Source of the DNA: Hymenobacter rubidus
GTDB lineage: Bacteria; Bacteroidota; Bacteroidia; Cytophagales; Hymenobacteraceae
DNA: 64,000 nucleotides
Assembly (NCBI RefSeq): GCF_016734815.1
Contig: NZ_JAERQF010000002.1
Span: 247,038-311,037 of the forward strand
Direction of reading: 5' to 3'
The notes beneath the pieces were generated by a model. The model saw nothing but the letters and a program-made list of their open reading frames with translations, was not told the origin of the DNA and made no database searches. The stretch's first letter is position 1, and each line of letters opens with the position of its first letter. The position numbers and the translations under genes are program-made. Of this stretch, positions 18,537 to 26,119 are shown in pieces.

Positions 18537-18938
18537 ATGGCACTTACCGCTTATCAAACCCAATTCAAGCGGCGCATGAAGCGCGCTATTAAGCTCCGCG
18601 CCAAAGCCGACGCTAAGGCTCGGCGCTACACTCAACTGCTGGCGGATGCCATTGGCGCGGCCGAGGACGCGGCCACGCAGATGAATGCGCTGAACCAGAT
18701 TTACAATGTGGACGTGAGCACCTATACGCTGCTCACGCAAGCGCTACACGCCAATAGCGGGCAGGAAGTGCTGGTGGACCACCTAGCGCAGAGCACGCCC
18801 GGCGAGGAACTGGTTATCTTCAACCAGGTGCCGGATGGCAACGGTGGACAGGAGCTGCCGGCCAACCCGCTGTTTGGTGAGCTGGGGGCTGGCACACCGA
18901 TTCTGTCGCCTCCTCAGGTTGACGTGCTGCAGGCGTAG
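18537..18938 (+). CDS. Hypothetical protein, helical N-terminus
   Basis: 133 residues. The first ~60 residues are strongly helical and basic (FKRRMKRAIKLRAKADAKAR), the last ~40 acidic to neutral and Pro/Gly-rich. I do not recognise a family. It lies 82 bases after the preceding unknown gene on the same strand and is closed by a hairpin terminator, so the two are probably co-transcribed. Confidence 0.6.
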   Translation: MALTAYQTQFKRRMKRAIKLRAKADAKARRYTQLLADAIGAAEDAATQMNALNQIYNVDVSTYTLLTQALHANSGQEVLVDHLAQSTPGEELVIFNQVPDGNGGQELPANPLFGELGAGTPILSPPQVDVLQA

Positions 18939-18957
18939 CGGTGACTACTCTAAAGCG

Positions 18958-18993
18958 AAAGCCCCGTTTGCAATGAGCAAGCGGGGCTTTTTC
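18958..18993 (+). terminator. Intrinsic terminator
   Basis: AAAGCCCCG (18958-18966) pairs with CGGGGCTTT (18982-18990), followed by T residues. Confidence 0.85.
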
Positions 18994-19026
18994 ATGTCGA
19001 ATTGTTTCGCTGGTATCGTGTGTAAA

Positions 19027-19776
19027 CTATTCGATGGTCAAGTCTTTCGGTGTCCGCGTTATTCTCGCCATGCCTGTCCGGCCGGTGTTGCATTCTTTCC
19101 TGACAATCCTCAAGTTTGCCTTACCCTTGTGGTAATCGCGAAAATCATGCGTTAGTACTTCACTTTTAAAGAGGAGCATATTACGCTCATTTACCTCGTA
19201 TTCAACGGCGTTCAATTCAATCTTATAGACTTCCTTGAACCTATCGACGATAATAGAGAATGTATGTGGCTGCCGGTGGTCAACGTGCAGTTCTTCCCAC
19301 TTTGATAACTGACTTGTCTCCTGGCATTTTACCAAACCCTTCTCAGCGTAGGCATCGAAGTATTTCTGCTTAACCGCTCTCAGGTCGTCATGAATTGCGT
19401 TCCTACAGGCGGTGTTGAAAGAAGCGCCTGAGTTCGTATTGTGCCGGTTGATTATCATGAGGTACGAGATATAGTCGCTCGATGAATCGTCCCATATAAC
19501 CTCAAAACACTTTGTATTGAATTGGACCTTAGCGATTACAATATCTTTAACGGCTAGCGGGGCCTGGACGTCCTCTGGAATTACGTCTTGGGTGACTTCA
19601 ACTTCTTCTTCTGCATAAAACGAATAATCGTAATCCAGTAAGTCCAATAAATCATTAAAGTCATCGTCATTCAGTGACTGTCCGAATTTATAAGAATTAA
19701 GGATTTGCTTGTAGTGCGCTAGGGCGTCCTTCTTGTACTTATAAGCTTTGTCACCAATTGTTAAAGGGCTTTTCAT
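19027..19776 (-). CDS. DCL-family (DUF3223) protein with HNH-like C-terminus
   Basis: 249 residues with visibly lower GC than every neighbour. The N-terminal half (YKYKKDALAHYKQILNSYKF ... KCFEVIWDDSSSDYISYLMI) fits the DUF3223/DCL domain, otherwise known from plant DCL proteins and RNA polymerase IV/V tails. The C-terminal half has LHVDHRQPHTFSIIVDRF and then FRDYHKGKANLRIVRKECN, which resembles an HNH nuclease metal site. A DNA-cutting role is inferred, perhaps homing-like or defensive. It faces the preceding unit tail to tail and stands alone, consistent with a separate acquisition. Confidence 0.7.
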   Translation of the reverse strand: MKSPLTIGDKAYKYKKDALAHYKQILNSYKFGQSLNDDDFNDLLDLLDYDYSFYAEEEVEVTQDVIPEDVQAPLAVKDIVIAKVQFNTKCFEVIWDDSSSDYISYLMIINRHNTNSGASFNTACRNAIHDDLRAVKQKYFDAYAEKGLVKCQETSQLSKWEELHVDHRQPHTFSIIVDRFKEVYKIELNAVEYEVNERNMLLFKSEVLTHDFRDYHKGKANLRIVRKECNTGRTGMARITRTPKDLTIE

Positions 19777-19934
19777 CTTTCGATTTATAAGGTATCAGCG
19801 CATGGCGAAGGCCGACAAAACGGGCCGTGGACCATGCTGCATAGCGCTGGTGAAGATATGGAAGCCACCCACTATATCCGTCCTAAACTGTGCGGGCAGG
19901 CCTTGATGCCGGGCGTGAATAAAGAGGCAAGCGC

Positions 19935-20603
19935 TTAAGGCTCGGACTTAGCTGCTAAGGGTATTCCGGCATTCTGCTCAGCAAAAGCTCGCAGTAGGCG
20001 GGTGTACTTCTTGCGGCCCTGCTCGAAGAGGCCGGGAATGTCGAACAGCTCGACCTGCCAGACGGCGAAGGGGGCTTTTTTCTGGACGCCGATGATGGTG
20101 AAGCGGGTGGCTCCGAGGACGTCGGCGTAGAAGGCGGCCTGGCGGTCGTAGTCGTACTGCTCGATGGTGGCGCAGAAGCCGGCGTAGTCGCGGGCGCTGG
20201 TGGTTTTGAAGTCGACCAGGCCCACCTTGCCAAGGCGGGGGCTGACGTGGAGCAGGTCGGGGCGGATTTTGACGGGCACGCCGGTGGCCGCGTGGGTGGC
20301 GGTGTGCGTGAGCTCGGGCCGGCCCCGAAAAAGCAAGTCGCGGCAGTAGCGCTGGCGGCGCACGGCGGCGGCCAGGGTTTCGACCAGGGGCCAGTCGCAG
20401 CGCTCGGCGGTGCGGGCGTAGTGCTGGGGCTCGAGGGTGGCGGTGTGGAAGTGACTGCCGAAGGTGAGGGCCACGGGGTTGGGGGTGTTGGGCTTGCCTA
20501 GCAGCTCGGCTTTGAGGTTGGAGAGGTCGGTGTTGGAGGCGTGGGGCAGGGCGCGGTGCTGGGCCTGCGTGAGCTCGGGGTGGGGATGGACGTTGGTAAA
20601 CAT
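19935..20603 (-). CDS. RecE-like PD-(D/E)XK exonuclease
   Basis: 222 residues. It resembles the C-terminal nuclease domain of exodeoxyribonuclease VIII (RecE) and phage YqaJ/DUF3799 proteins: FGSHFHTATLEP (His53, Glu58), IRPDLL (Asp116), VDFKTT (Asp131, Lys133) and the C-terminal helix with YDRQAAFYAD. Such enzymes resect double-stranded DNA for single-strand annealing recombination in phages. Last gene of a leftward seven-gene operon starting at 23081; the annealing partner is not recognisable, but the 236-residue protein two genes upstream is in the right place. Confidence 0.8.
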   Translation of the reverse strand: MFTNVHPHPELTQAQHRALPHASNTDLSNLKAELLGKPNTPNPVALTFGSHFHTATLEPQHYARTAERCDWPLVETLAAAVRRQRYCRDLLFRGRPELTHTATHAATGVPVKIRPDLLHVSPRLGKVGLVDFKTTSARDYAGFCATIEQYDYDRQAAFYADVLGATRFTIIGVQKKAPFAVWQVELFDIPGLFEQGRKKYTRLLRAFAEQNAGIPLAAKSEP

Positions 20604-20618
20604 AGGATTGGGAAGGGT

Positions 20619-20867
20619 TTACTGGTGGCGGTCGAGGATACAGGCCAAGCGCTGCTCTTCGTCGGCGCGGTGCAGCCAGATGTGGGAGCCGCCGCAGCCG
20701 ACTTCGTAGGCCGGCTCGGGGAAGAGCTGGCGCACGGCGGGCGCGAGGTCGCGTAGGTCGGCCAGCGGGCCGGTGGTGGCGAGGAGTTGGGCCAGCTCGG
20801 TGAAGCGGGCGGTTTCTACGGGCGTGCTGGTGGGCAGTTCCTGGCGGAGTTCGGGGAGTTGGAGCAT
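20619..20867 (-). CDS. Small hypothetical protein
   Basis: 82 residues, no recognised family. Leucine-rich N-terminal half (LPELRQELPTS...RFTELAQLLATT), then GCGGSHIWLHRADEEQRLAC near the C-terminus. It sits 15 bases upstream of the RecE-like gene on the same strand and shares the operon codon use, which is the main reason to call it real. Confidence 0.55.
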   Translation of the reverse strand: MLQLPELRQELPTSTPVETARFTELAQLLATTGPLADLRDLAPAVRQLFPEPAYEVGCGGSHIWLHRADEEQRLACILDRHQ

Positions 20868-20930
20868 GAGTAGGGAAGTTTGGCTGGCCTGCCCACCACA
20901 GTGCGCGGTGGGTAGGCTGCCGGTGAATGA

Positions 20931-21641
20931 TTAGGCGGCCTGGCTTAGGCCATCCTTCGGGTCGGACTCCTGTTCCAGACGGGGCTGCTCCTCGGCCTGG
21001 GGCACGGTGTAGCCGTGCTGCTGGCGGATGTCGGCCAGGCCGGTGTAGGTTTCGGCGCGCCAGATGTGGAAGTCGCGGGCGAAGTCGCGGCGGGCGGCTA
21101 CCTCGGCGGGGTCGGCGGCTTCGTAGCTGAACTGGGCGATGTAGTAGGTGGCCTTCTTGCCGTCTTTGGTCGTCTCCTTCTTCTCGGCCTGCACCTTCAC
21201 TACCACGTCGGCCAGGGTGAGGTCGTCGTAGAACAGCGGCTCGATGAGGCGGTAGAGGTTTTCGACCGAGTAGCCGTGGAAGAGCACGGCGCAGACGGCG
21301 CCTTTCTCGTCGGTGAAGTAGAGCTCGGCCCACGTCTTGCGGCCCATGTTCAGGATGTCGTCGCTGAAAATGCGCCAGGCCAGCGGGATGAAGCGCAGGG
21401 ACTGGCCGAGGGGCGTGGTGCCGTTGATGTTGAACTGGCCGGCCTTGGCGTCGAAACGCACCTGACGCGGGTGGCCGGGCAGGTAGCGGAACGGGTTGCT
21501 CCAGGTTTCTTCGCCGGTGCTTTCATCGACGCCGGCCACGAGGTAGGCCGGGCGGGTGCTGGGGGTAAGGGTCAGGTCAGTAACCTGAGCGGCGGGTGCG
21601 GCCTTGGCGGCGGCGGTCTTGGGGGTTGTGGCGGTTGCCAT
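20931..21641 (-). CDS. Hypothetical protein of the recombination operon
   Basis: 236 residues. An Ala/Thr/Lys-rich leader of about 20 residues is followed by a compact domain (residues ~30-190) rich in beta-strand pattern: QVRFDAKAGQFNINGTTPLG, TWAELYFTDEKGAVCAVLFH and DVVVKVQAEKKET...YYIAQFSYE; the C-terminus is acidic. No family is recognised. The strand pattern and acidic tail are compatible with a phage single-stranded DNA-binding protein, and the place beside a RecE-like nuclease supports a recombination role, but both are inference. Confidence 0.65.
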   Translation of the reverse strand: MATATTPKTAAAKAAPAAQVTDLTLTPSTRPAYLVAGVDESTGEETWSNPFRYLPGHPRQVRFDAKAGQFNINGTTPLGQSLRFIPLAWRIFSDDILNMGRKTWAELYFTDEKGAVCAVLFHGYSVENLYRLIEPLFYDDLTLADVVVKVQAEKKETTKDGKKATYYIAQFSYEAADPAEVAARRDFARDFHIWRAETYTGLADIRQQHGYTVPQAEEQPRLEQESDPKDGLSQAA

Positions 21642-21712
21642 AATGGGGAAGGGGTTGGGAAGTGAAAAAAGCGGGGCCAGTTGGCGGCCGGCCCCTGCGC
21701 CGTTTTGATTGG

Positions 21713-22030
21713 TTAGCGGAATTGCTTGTCGTGGCAGACGATGGCGCGGCCCACGATGGAGTCCTGGCCCCGCGCTTCGGGCTGGTGGTGATACCAGAGG
21801 TAGGTGGCCAGCAGGTTGAGGTAGGCCGGGTGGCGGAACTTGCCCTCGTCGTCAATTATTAGAATCAGCTCGGGCGAGAGGCGCACCACGTCGACGGTGT
21901 GGCAGTCAAGCATGGCGTATAGCTCGGCCAGCTTGAAGCTCTTGCCATTGGCCGGGCTGACCGGCTGCGGCGTGGCGCTGTGTGGGTCGAGCAAGTGGGG
22001 CTGATAGGCGGGAGTAGCGGTTTTGGGCAT
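21713..22030 (-). CDS. DUF3846-like protein
   Basis: 105 residues from the ATG at 22030 (MPKTATPAYQPHLLD). The core FKLAELYAMLDCHTVDVVRL ... IDDEGKFRHPAYLNLLATYL ... DSIVGRAIV follows the DUF3846 pattern (E/L-x-x-hh-G/C ... D-E-G-K ... N-x-x-A-T ... D-x-I-V-G), a small family frequent in phages and plasmids. Function unknown. Longer upstream frame belongs to the neighbour. Confidence 0.65.
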   Translation of the reverse strand: MPKTATPAYQPHLLDPHSATPQPVSPANGKSFKLAELYAMLDCHTVDVVRLSPELILIIDDEGKFRHPAYLNLLATYLWYHHQPEARGQDSIVGRAIVCHDKQFR

Positions 22031-22047
22031 GGTGTGGGGCTTGGAGG

Positions 22048-22293
22048 TTAGAAGATTGGGAAGGCGTGGGCGCTGTCGTGAAAGAGCTGGACGGCGGCAG
22101 CTATGGCCTCGAATGGCGTGGCGCCGGTGCCGCGGAAGTGGGCCACCACGGCCCCGGTGTGGGGGTTGGGCACGTCGAACTGGCAATTGAAGCGGCGGCC
22201 CTGGGCGAAGGCGTAGCCGGTGAAGTGGGCACCGGGCACGGGAAAGCAGGCGGCGGCTACCTGGGCAAGGCTGGGGGCGATGGTGGCGGGCAT
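22048..22293 (-). CDS. Small hypothetical protein
   Basis: 81 residues from the ATG at 22293. The core FTGYAFAQGRRFNCQFDVPN ... VVAHFRGTGATPFEAIAAAV resembles short phage-type domains with a beta hairpin followed by a helix, in which a sequence variable is averaged over a sliding surface. The same layout (GVHYFVAQAG ... CPFAAITAAVAHY) is seen in the first gene of the operon, so the two may be paralogues. Confidence 0.5.
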   Translation of the reverse strand: MPATIAPSLAQVAAACFPVPGAHFTGYAFAQGRRFNCQFDVPNPHTGAVVAHFRGTGATPFEAIAAAVQLFHDSAHAFPIF

Positions 22294-22309
22294 GGCGGGG
22301 GGCCGGTGG

Positions 22310-22633
22310 CTACTGGATGGGGGTGCCGTACTTGGCGGCGTATGCGGCGCGGACGGCTCTTTCGGCGGCGGCCCGGGGCGTAGCGTGGTAGGCAGCGGCG
22401 GCGGCGGCATAAGCGGCGCGGGCGGCCTGACGGTGGCGGGCGGCGGCTAATAGCTTGCGGAAGCGGCCGGGGCTAAAGTCATTGTCCCGCACCTCCCACA
22501 AAGCCCGGTCGGCGTAGTATTTCACTGACTGTGCGCGGGCCAGCACCTCGTAGGGTGTGAGCGGTGCCGGGGCCAGTGGTGCCGCCCCCACGGCGGGGGC
22601 GGCGAGGGCGGGAGCGCAGGGACTAAGCAGCAT
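22310..22633 (-). CDS. Hypothetical Ala-rich helical protein
   Basis: 107 residues. The N-terminal ~25 residues are Ala/Pro-rich; the rest is helical and basic (ARHRQAARAAYAAAAAAYHA). No family recognised. Its start overlaps the stop of the preceding gene by 11 bases, suggesting translational coupling. Confidence 0.5.
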   Translation of the reverse strand: MLLSPCAPALAAPAVGAAPLAPAPLTPYEVLARAQSVKYYADRALWEVRDNDFSPGRFRKLLAAARHRQAARAAYAAAAAAYHATPRAAAERAVRAAYAAKYGTPIQ

Positions 22634-23081
22634 GAGCCACCAGCTGGGAAGCGGGAACGTAGCAGCAGCGGCACTGACCTAGCGCGTCGCGCCCCTCCTG
22701 ACAAACCACACATACTATCTCGGGCGCTTGCAGCTGCAGCTGGGCCGGGGCGCCGCTAAGGGCCTGCTCTGCTGCTGACAGCACGCGGGCGGCGTGGCCC
22801 TGCGCCCCCTCGGCCAGCAGCGCCAGCCCGGCGGCCTGCTCCTGGGCGGCTTGCGCGTAGTGGGCCACGGCGGCGGTGATGGCCGCGAACGGACAGGAAA
22901 GGCCGTAGGAAAAATAAGTAACCCACCCGTGCTCGGTGCCGGCCTGTGCGACGAAATAGTGAACCCCGTACTGCGTGTGGGTGCTGCTGCCCGTGATGCT
23001 GACGTGGACGCCGGCGGAATGGAGGGCGGGGCCGCACCAAGCGGCGGCAGCTAACTCTGCAAACTGAAAGTGGGTGAACAT
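22623..23081 (-). CDS. Hypothetical protein with C-terminal cysteine cluster; first gene of leftward operon
   Basis: 152 residues from the ATG at 23081 (MFTHFQFAELAAAAWCG). A beta-helix module (VHYFVAQAGTEHGWVTYFSY ... CPFAAITAAVAHYAQAA) is followed by a helix and a C-terminal cluster IVCVVCQEGRDALGQCRCCY that could bind zinc. No family recognised. The start is about 49 bases downstream of the predicted transcription start of promoter/operator 1, so this gene opens the seven-gene unit ending with the RecE-like nuclease. Confidence 0.6.
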   Translation of the reverse strand: MFTHFQFAELAAAAWCGPALHSAGVHVSITGSSTHTQYGVHYFVAQAGTEHGWVTYFSYGLSCPFAAITAAVAHYAQAAQEQAAGLALLAEGAQGHAARVLSAAEQALSGAPAQLQLQAPEIVCVVCQEGRDALGQCRCCYVPASQLVAHAA

Positions 23082-23131
23082 GGCCTGTAGATGTGAGGCG
23101 TGAGACAGCAGGCAGGGCCTTTCCCTTGTGC

Positions 23132-23151
23132 TTGTACAAATATACGCACAA
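23132..23151 (-). promoter_or_regulatory. Operator-like site 1 over promoter of the leftward recombination operon
   Basis: TTGTACAAATATACGCACAA on the + strand. Read on the - strand it contains TATATTTG (complement of 23137-23144), a consensus -7 element placed about 55 bases before the start codon at 23081. The identical 20-mer in the opposite orientation is at 24521-24540. The halves form an imperfect palindrome (7 of 10 positions). Confidence 0.75.
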
Positions 23152-23233
23152 TAGAGTAAAAATATACACAAAACGGGAAGAAAAAAGAGAGAAATATGTA
23201 GAAAAATACACGGATAGTGCGTACCTTTACAAC

Positions 23234-23626
23234 ATGGAAAAAGACAAAAAGACAGTGGCGGTGGTGGGCAGCCGGGGCGTGGCCAGCTGCCCCGCGCTGC
23301 TGGCCCGACTGGTGGAACTGGCCCCGGCACAACTGGTGAGCGGCGGCGCTACCGGTGTGGACAGCCTGGCGGCCAACTGGGCGCGGGCCAAAGGGGTGCC
23401 AGTACGCGAGCTGCGGCCGGACTATGCCACCCACGGGGCCGGTGCGCCCCACGTGCGCAATGCCGAGGTGGTGGCGGCTGCCGACCTGGTGCTGGTGGTG
23501 TGGGACGGGGCCAGCCGGGGCACGCTGAGCGCAGCCCGGGCGGCGGCCCGACTGGGGCGGCCCTGCGAGTGGCTGCTGGCCCCGGCACCCGGCGCGGAGC
23601 CAGTGCCCGGCGGCCTGGGCCTGTAG
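23234..23626 (+). CDS. SLOG-superfamily (DUF2493-like) protein
   Basis: 130 residues from the ATG at 23234. Rossmann-like nucleotide-binding fold of the SLOG group (DprA, LOG, YpsA relatives): VAVVGSRGVASCPALL, LVSGGATGVDSLAANWARAK, VPVRELRPDYATH, HVRNAEVVAAADLVLVVWDG. DUF2493 proteins are frequent in phages and mobile elements and probably sense or bind a nucleotide derivative. It diverges from the leftward operon. TACCTTTA (23222-23229) lies only five bases before the ATG, so a leaderless transcript is possible. Confidence 0.85.
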   Translation: MEKDKKTVAVVGSRGVASCPALLARLVELAPAQLVSGGATGVDSLAANWARAKGVPVRELRPDYATHGAGAPHVRNAEVVAAADLVLVVWDGASRGTLSAARAAARLGRPCEWLLAPAPGAEPVPGGLGL

Positions 23627-24480
23627 CCGGCGCAACGGCCTGCCCACCCCGACCCTACCGAACAGCTAGATGCTTTTCTCGGCGGCGCGGAGCCCGCCAA
23701 TGTGCGCGCAGCTGGCCTTATGAGGGTGGAACCCGAGGCCATGCAGAGCGGAGCGGAGCATATCGCAGGGGTTTGGGGGCCGCCCCAACCGTTAGGAAGG
23801 CGTAGCCAATGAAACGCGCCCGGAGGGCACCGCATTTAGGCAGTTGTTGCTGTTGAGACTGTAGCCGCTGGTGCCGCTTTTAGCCGCGGGCTGCCGTTTT
23901 TCTGTGGGTGGGAAGAGGCTGGCTGCCTTTTGGGAAGCGGGCCGGGGCGGAGGTTTTGGGTGGCGACGACGGGCCGACTGCAGGGAGGCTGGGCGGCGCG
24001 TGGGATGGCGTGGCGCTAGGCTCGGGAGTAGCTGTAGGAGGTGGGGAGGAAGAGGCCGGCACTGCGTGGCGACGAGTGGAAGCCGGCGGAATGGAGCGCA
24101 GGCGCAACAACGTGGAGCCGGAGCGTAAGGCAGCCGGTCTGGAGGGAGGAGCGACGACGGGCGGGCCGGGGCGTGGGGTTGCGGTAGCGACGGCTGGCCG
24201 ACCGGAGTGAGTGGAGCCCTGCAAAGCATAGTGAGCGAGGAGCGCAGGCACTAAGCGACGAGGGAACGTAGCGGCGCGTGGGCGGAAGGAATGGAGGGCG
24301 GTGAGGCGGCGCGTGGGCCGGTGTTTCGGCAGGTTCGGGGAGTCGCGGGAGGGTTGCGTGAGGGATGGGAGCCAAGCGAGCGAAGGGAGCTGACCGCAGG
24401 GCCGCAGCGAAGCGGAGTGGCGGACAGCCCGACCCCGGAACGACCAGCGGGAGTGCAGGGGGCACGCCCTGAATAGTGCA
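23627..24480. other. 850-bp GC-rich stretch without a convincing gene
   Basis: Open frames exist on both strands but are low-complexity (Pro/Ser/Arg-rich on -, Gly/Arg-rich on +) with no recognisable domain. The + strand is purine-rich with recurring GGAATGGAG and GGAGCGCAGGC blocks; GCCGGCGGAATGGAG also occurs inside the first gene of the leftward operon near 23011. A weak copy of the palindromic repeat family may lie at 23740-23766. Confidence 0.4.
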
Positions 24481-24520
24481 ATATGATAAGTGACGATTGC
24501 GCTGTATCGGAAGGAGTTGC

Positions 24521-24540
24521 TTGTGCGTATATTTGTACAA
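24521..24540 (+). promoter_or_regulatory. Operator-like site 2 over promoter of the lysis pair
   Basis: TTGTGCGTATATTTGTACAA, exact reverse complement of site 1. TATATTTG (24528-24535) is a consensus -7 element; transcription would start near 24543, 30 bases before the holin-like start codon. Confidence 0.75.
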
Positions 24541-24572
24541 ACAGCATTCAAATTCTACAAAGCCCTTGCCTT

Positions 24573-24863
24573 ATGTTATTCAGCAGCTCAAAACTTGGTC
24601 ATATTGGCCAGATACTCAGTACCGGTGCGGTCTGGGAGATTGGAACGTCGGCCTTTACGCCACCCACGGCGAATGAAATTGAGACGTTTGTGCACGTCGT
24701 TATTCAAGTGGTGGTGGGCATTGTGACGGTGGTGGCCACGGTGCGCAAGATGCTGCAGAAGCCGGAATCGGTGGTGAAGCTGCCGGCGGTGGGCGTTGTT
24801 GCCTCCCCTGTTCCTGTCGAGCAGCCTGCGCCTGCTACTCCTTCGACCGATGCAGCCGAGTAA
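24573..24863 (+). CDS. Holin-like small membrane protein
   Basis: 96 residues from the ATG at 24573. One clear hydrophobic helix (FVHVVIQVVVGIVTVVATV, about residues 36-56), a short N-terminal part and a hydrophilic C-terminus. No holin family is recognised by sequence; the call rests on size, membrane topology and on overlap with the endolysin gene, whose start codon lies within this gene's last codons. It would let the muralytic enzyme reach the periplasm. Confidence 0.6.
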   Translation: MLFSSSKLGHIGQILSTGAVWEIGTSAFTPPTANEIETFVHVVIQVVVGIVTVVATVRKMLQKPESVVKLPAVGVVASPVPVEQPAPATPSTDAAE

Positions 24864-25314
24864 GCTGAAAGCTGCGCCCGTGGCTCGGGTGGCGCCGGTG
24901 CTGGGCTCGGTGCGGGCCAAGGTGCAGGCGGCGCGGCTGGCGCAGGCGATACCGAGTTTGCGGGCGGCGTATGAGCAAGCGTTGGCTCGGTGGATGGGTG
25001 ACCCGGTGCTGCGGCTGGTGGGGCTGCCTATTGTGACGGAATGCTACCGGAGTCCGGAGCGGCAGAATGAGCTGTACGCGCAGGGGCGAAGCAAGCCGGG
25101 GCCGATTGTGACGTACAAGCGGGGCGGGGAGTCAAACCATAACAAGCTGCCCGCGCCGGCGCTGGACGTGGCGTTTCTGCTGGCGGATGGGGAGGTGTCG
25201 TGGTCGGGGTTGCTGCTGAGCAAGTTTGCGCAGCTCATGAAGGCGGCCGATGCGCGGGTGCATTGGGGTGGGGACTGGCCGGGGTTTAAGGACCGGCCGC
25301 ATTTTGAGGTGTGA
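24850..25314 (+). CDS. M15-family peptidoglycan peptidase (endolysin)
   Basis: 154 residues from the ATG at 24850, overlapping the holin-like gene by 14 bases in another frame. Motifs of M15 D-Ala-D-Ala carboxypeptidase/endopeptidase: TECYRSPERQNELYAQGRS, then SNHNKLPAPALDVAF with the zinc-binding His and Asp, and WGGDWPGFKDRPHFEV with the catalytic Glu/Asp region and the last zinc His. No signal peptide, as usual for a phage endolysin relying on a holin. It cleaves cross-links in the cell wall. Confidence 0.88.
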   Translation: MQPSKLKAAPVARVAPVLGSVRAKVQAARLAQAIPSLRAAYEQALARWMGDPVLRLVGLPIVTECYRSPERQNELYAQGRSKPGPIVTYKRGGESNHNKLPAPALDVAFLLADGEVSWSGLLLSKFAQLMKAADARVHWGGDWPGFKDRPHFEV

Positions 25315-25350
25315 GAGAAAGCCGGGTCGGTCTGGGCTGCATATAAAAAT

Positions 25351-25395
25351 ACGGGGCCAGCTGGCCGGGGTGATGTCCGGTTGGCTGGCCCCGTT
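25351..25395. terminator. Hairpin terminator between endolysin and DUF6799 genes
   Basis: ACGGGGCCAGC (25351-25361) pairs with GCTGGCCCCGT (25384-25394); it lies between two convergent genes. T-tracts are short. Confidence 0.6.
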
Positions 25396-25427
25396 GGGGT
25401 TGGGGGCTGGTGCGGGGTCGGGCTAGC

Positions 25428-25814
25428 CTACATTTTGCCGCTGTGTTTCTTGGCGGCGTGCAGCTTGGCGTGGTCGGCGTCGTCGGCGTGCAGCTTGCCG
25501 TCGGTGCCGATTTCCTGGCCTTCTTTCACCATCATCTTGGTGGCATCCTTCATCATGACGGTGCCGTCGGCCATGACCTGGGTGCCGTTGGGCAGGGTCA
25601 TGGTTTCGGTCATGGCCGTCATCTTGCCGCCTTTCACCACCATCATTTTGCCGTCGTGCATCATCATGTGGTCGTGGTGCATCTTGCCGTGGCCGGCATG
25701 AGCCATGGTGCCGGACTTAGCCATTTTTGACTTGGCGGGGGCAGTTTGGGCCTGGGCGACGCTGGCGCAACAAACGAGGGCGAGGGCGGGCAGCAGCTTG
25801 GAAACGTTTATCAT
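25428..25814 (-). CDS. DUF6799 periplasmic Met/His-rich protein
   Basis: 128 residues with signal peptide MINVSKLLPALALVCCASVAQA. The mature part is packed with His and Met (GKMHHDHMMMHDGKMMVVKGG) and contains two copies of the DUF6799 pattern, in which a MM..G...M..T.T..NGT..M.DG unit repeats. Such composition suits binding copper, silver or another soft metal in the periplasm, which agrees with the Cus-type efflux genes in the same element. Metal binding is inferred, not shown. Confidence 0.75.
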   Translation of the reverse strand: MINVSKLLPALALVCCASVAQAQTAPAKSKMAKSGTMAHAGHGKMHHDHMMMHDGKMMVVKGGKMTAMTETMTLPNGTQVMADGTVMMKDATKMMVKEGQEIGTDGKLHADDADHAKLHAAKKHSGKM

Positions 25815-26119
25815 GGGAAGTCGCTATGGGTTGGGAATGAGTTTGGGCTGCCAATGTACTGAACTGACATTGAATTAACTGGCCTGGATGGACGGGCATA
25901 AATGCTGGCCGGGCCGCGGGTGGTGGTGGCGGACTGCAAACCGGGGGTGGACACGGGCCGTAAGGGGTGTTCGCCGGGTGCGGGCAGCGTGGCGGGCAAG
26001 CGCTCAACACTGCCCACGCCCGACTTAGCCGCTATTGCCAACGGCTATCATTCGGGCTGCGTTATTGCACGTGGCCCGCCACGCGCCGCCTTTACCCGGC
26101 GGGCATCACTTCTTCCCTT

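Noticed and set aside
19834..19938. 34-codon open frame (MLHSAGEDMEATHYIRPKLC...) on the + strand
   Set aside because: Could be the tail of a lost gene, but it overlaps the end of the RecE-like gene and has no recognisable family.
23880..24551. 223-residue frame on the - strand in the purine-rich block
   Set aside because: Low-complexity Ser/Pro/Arg composition, competing frames on both strands, and it runs through operator-like site 2.
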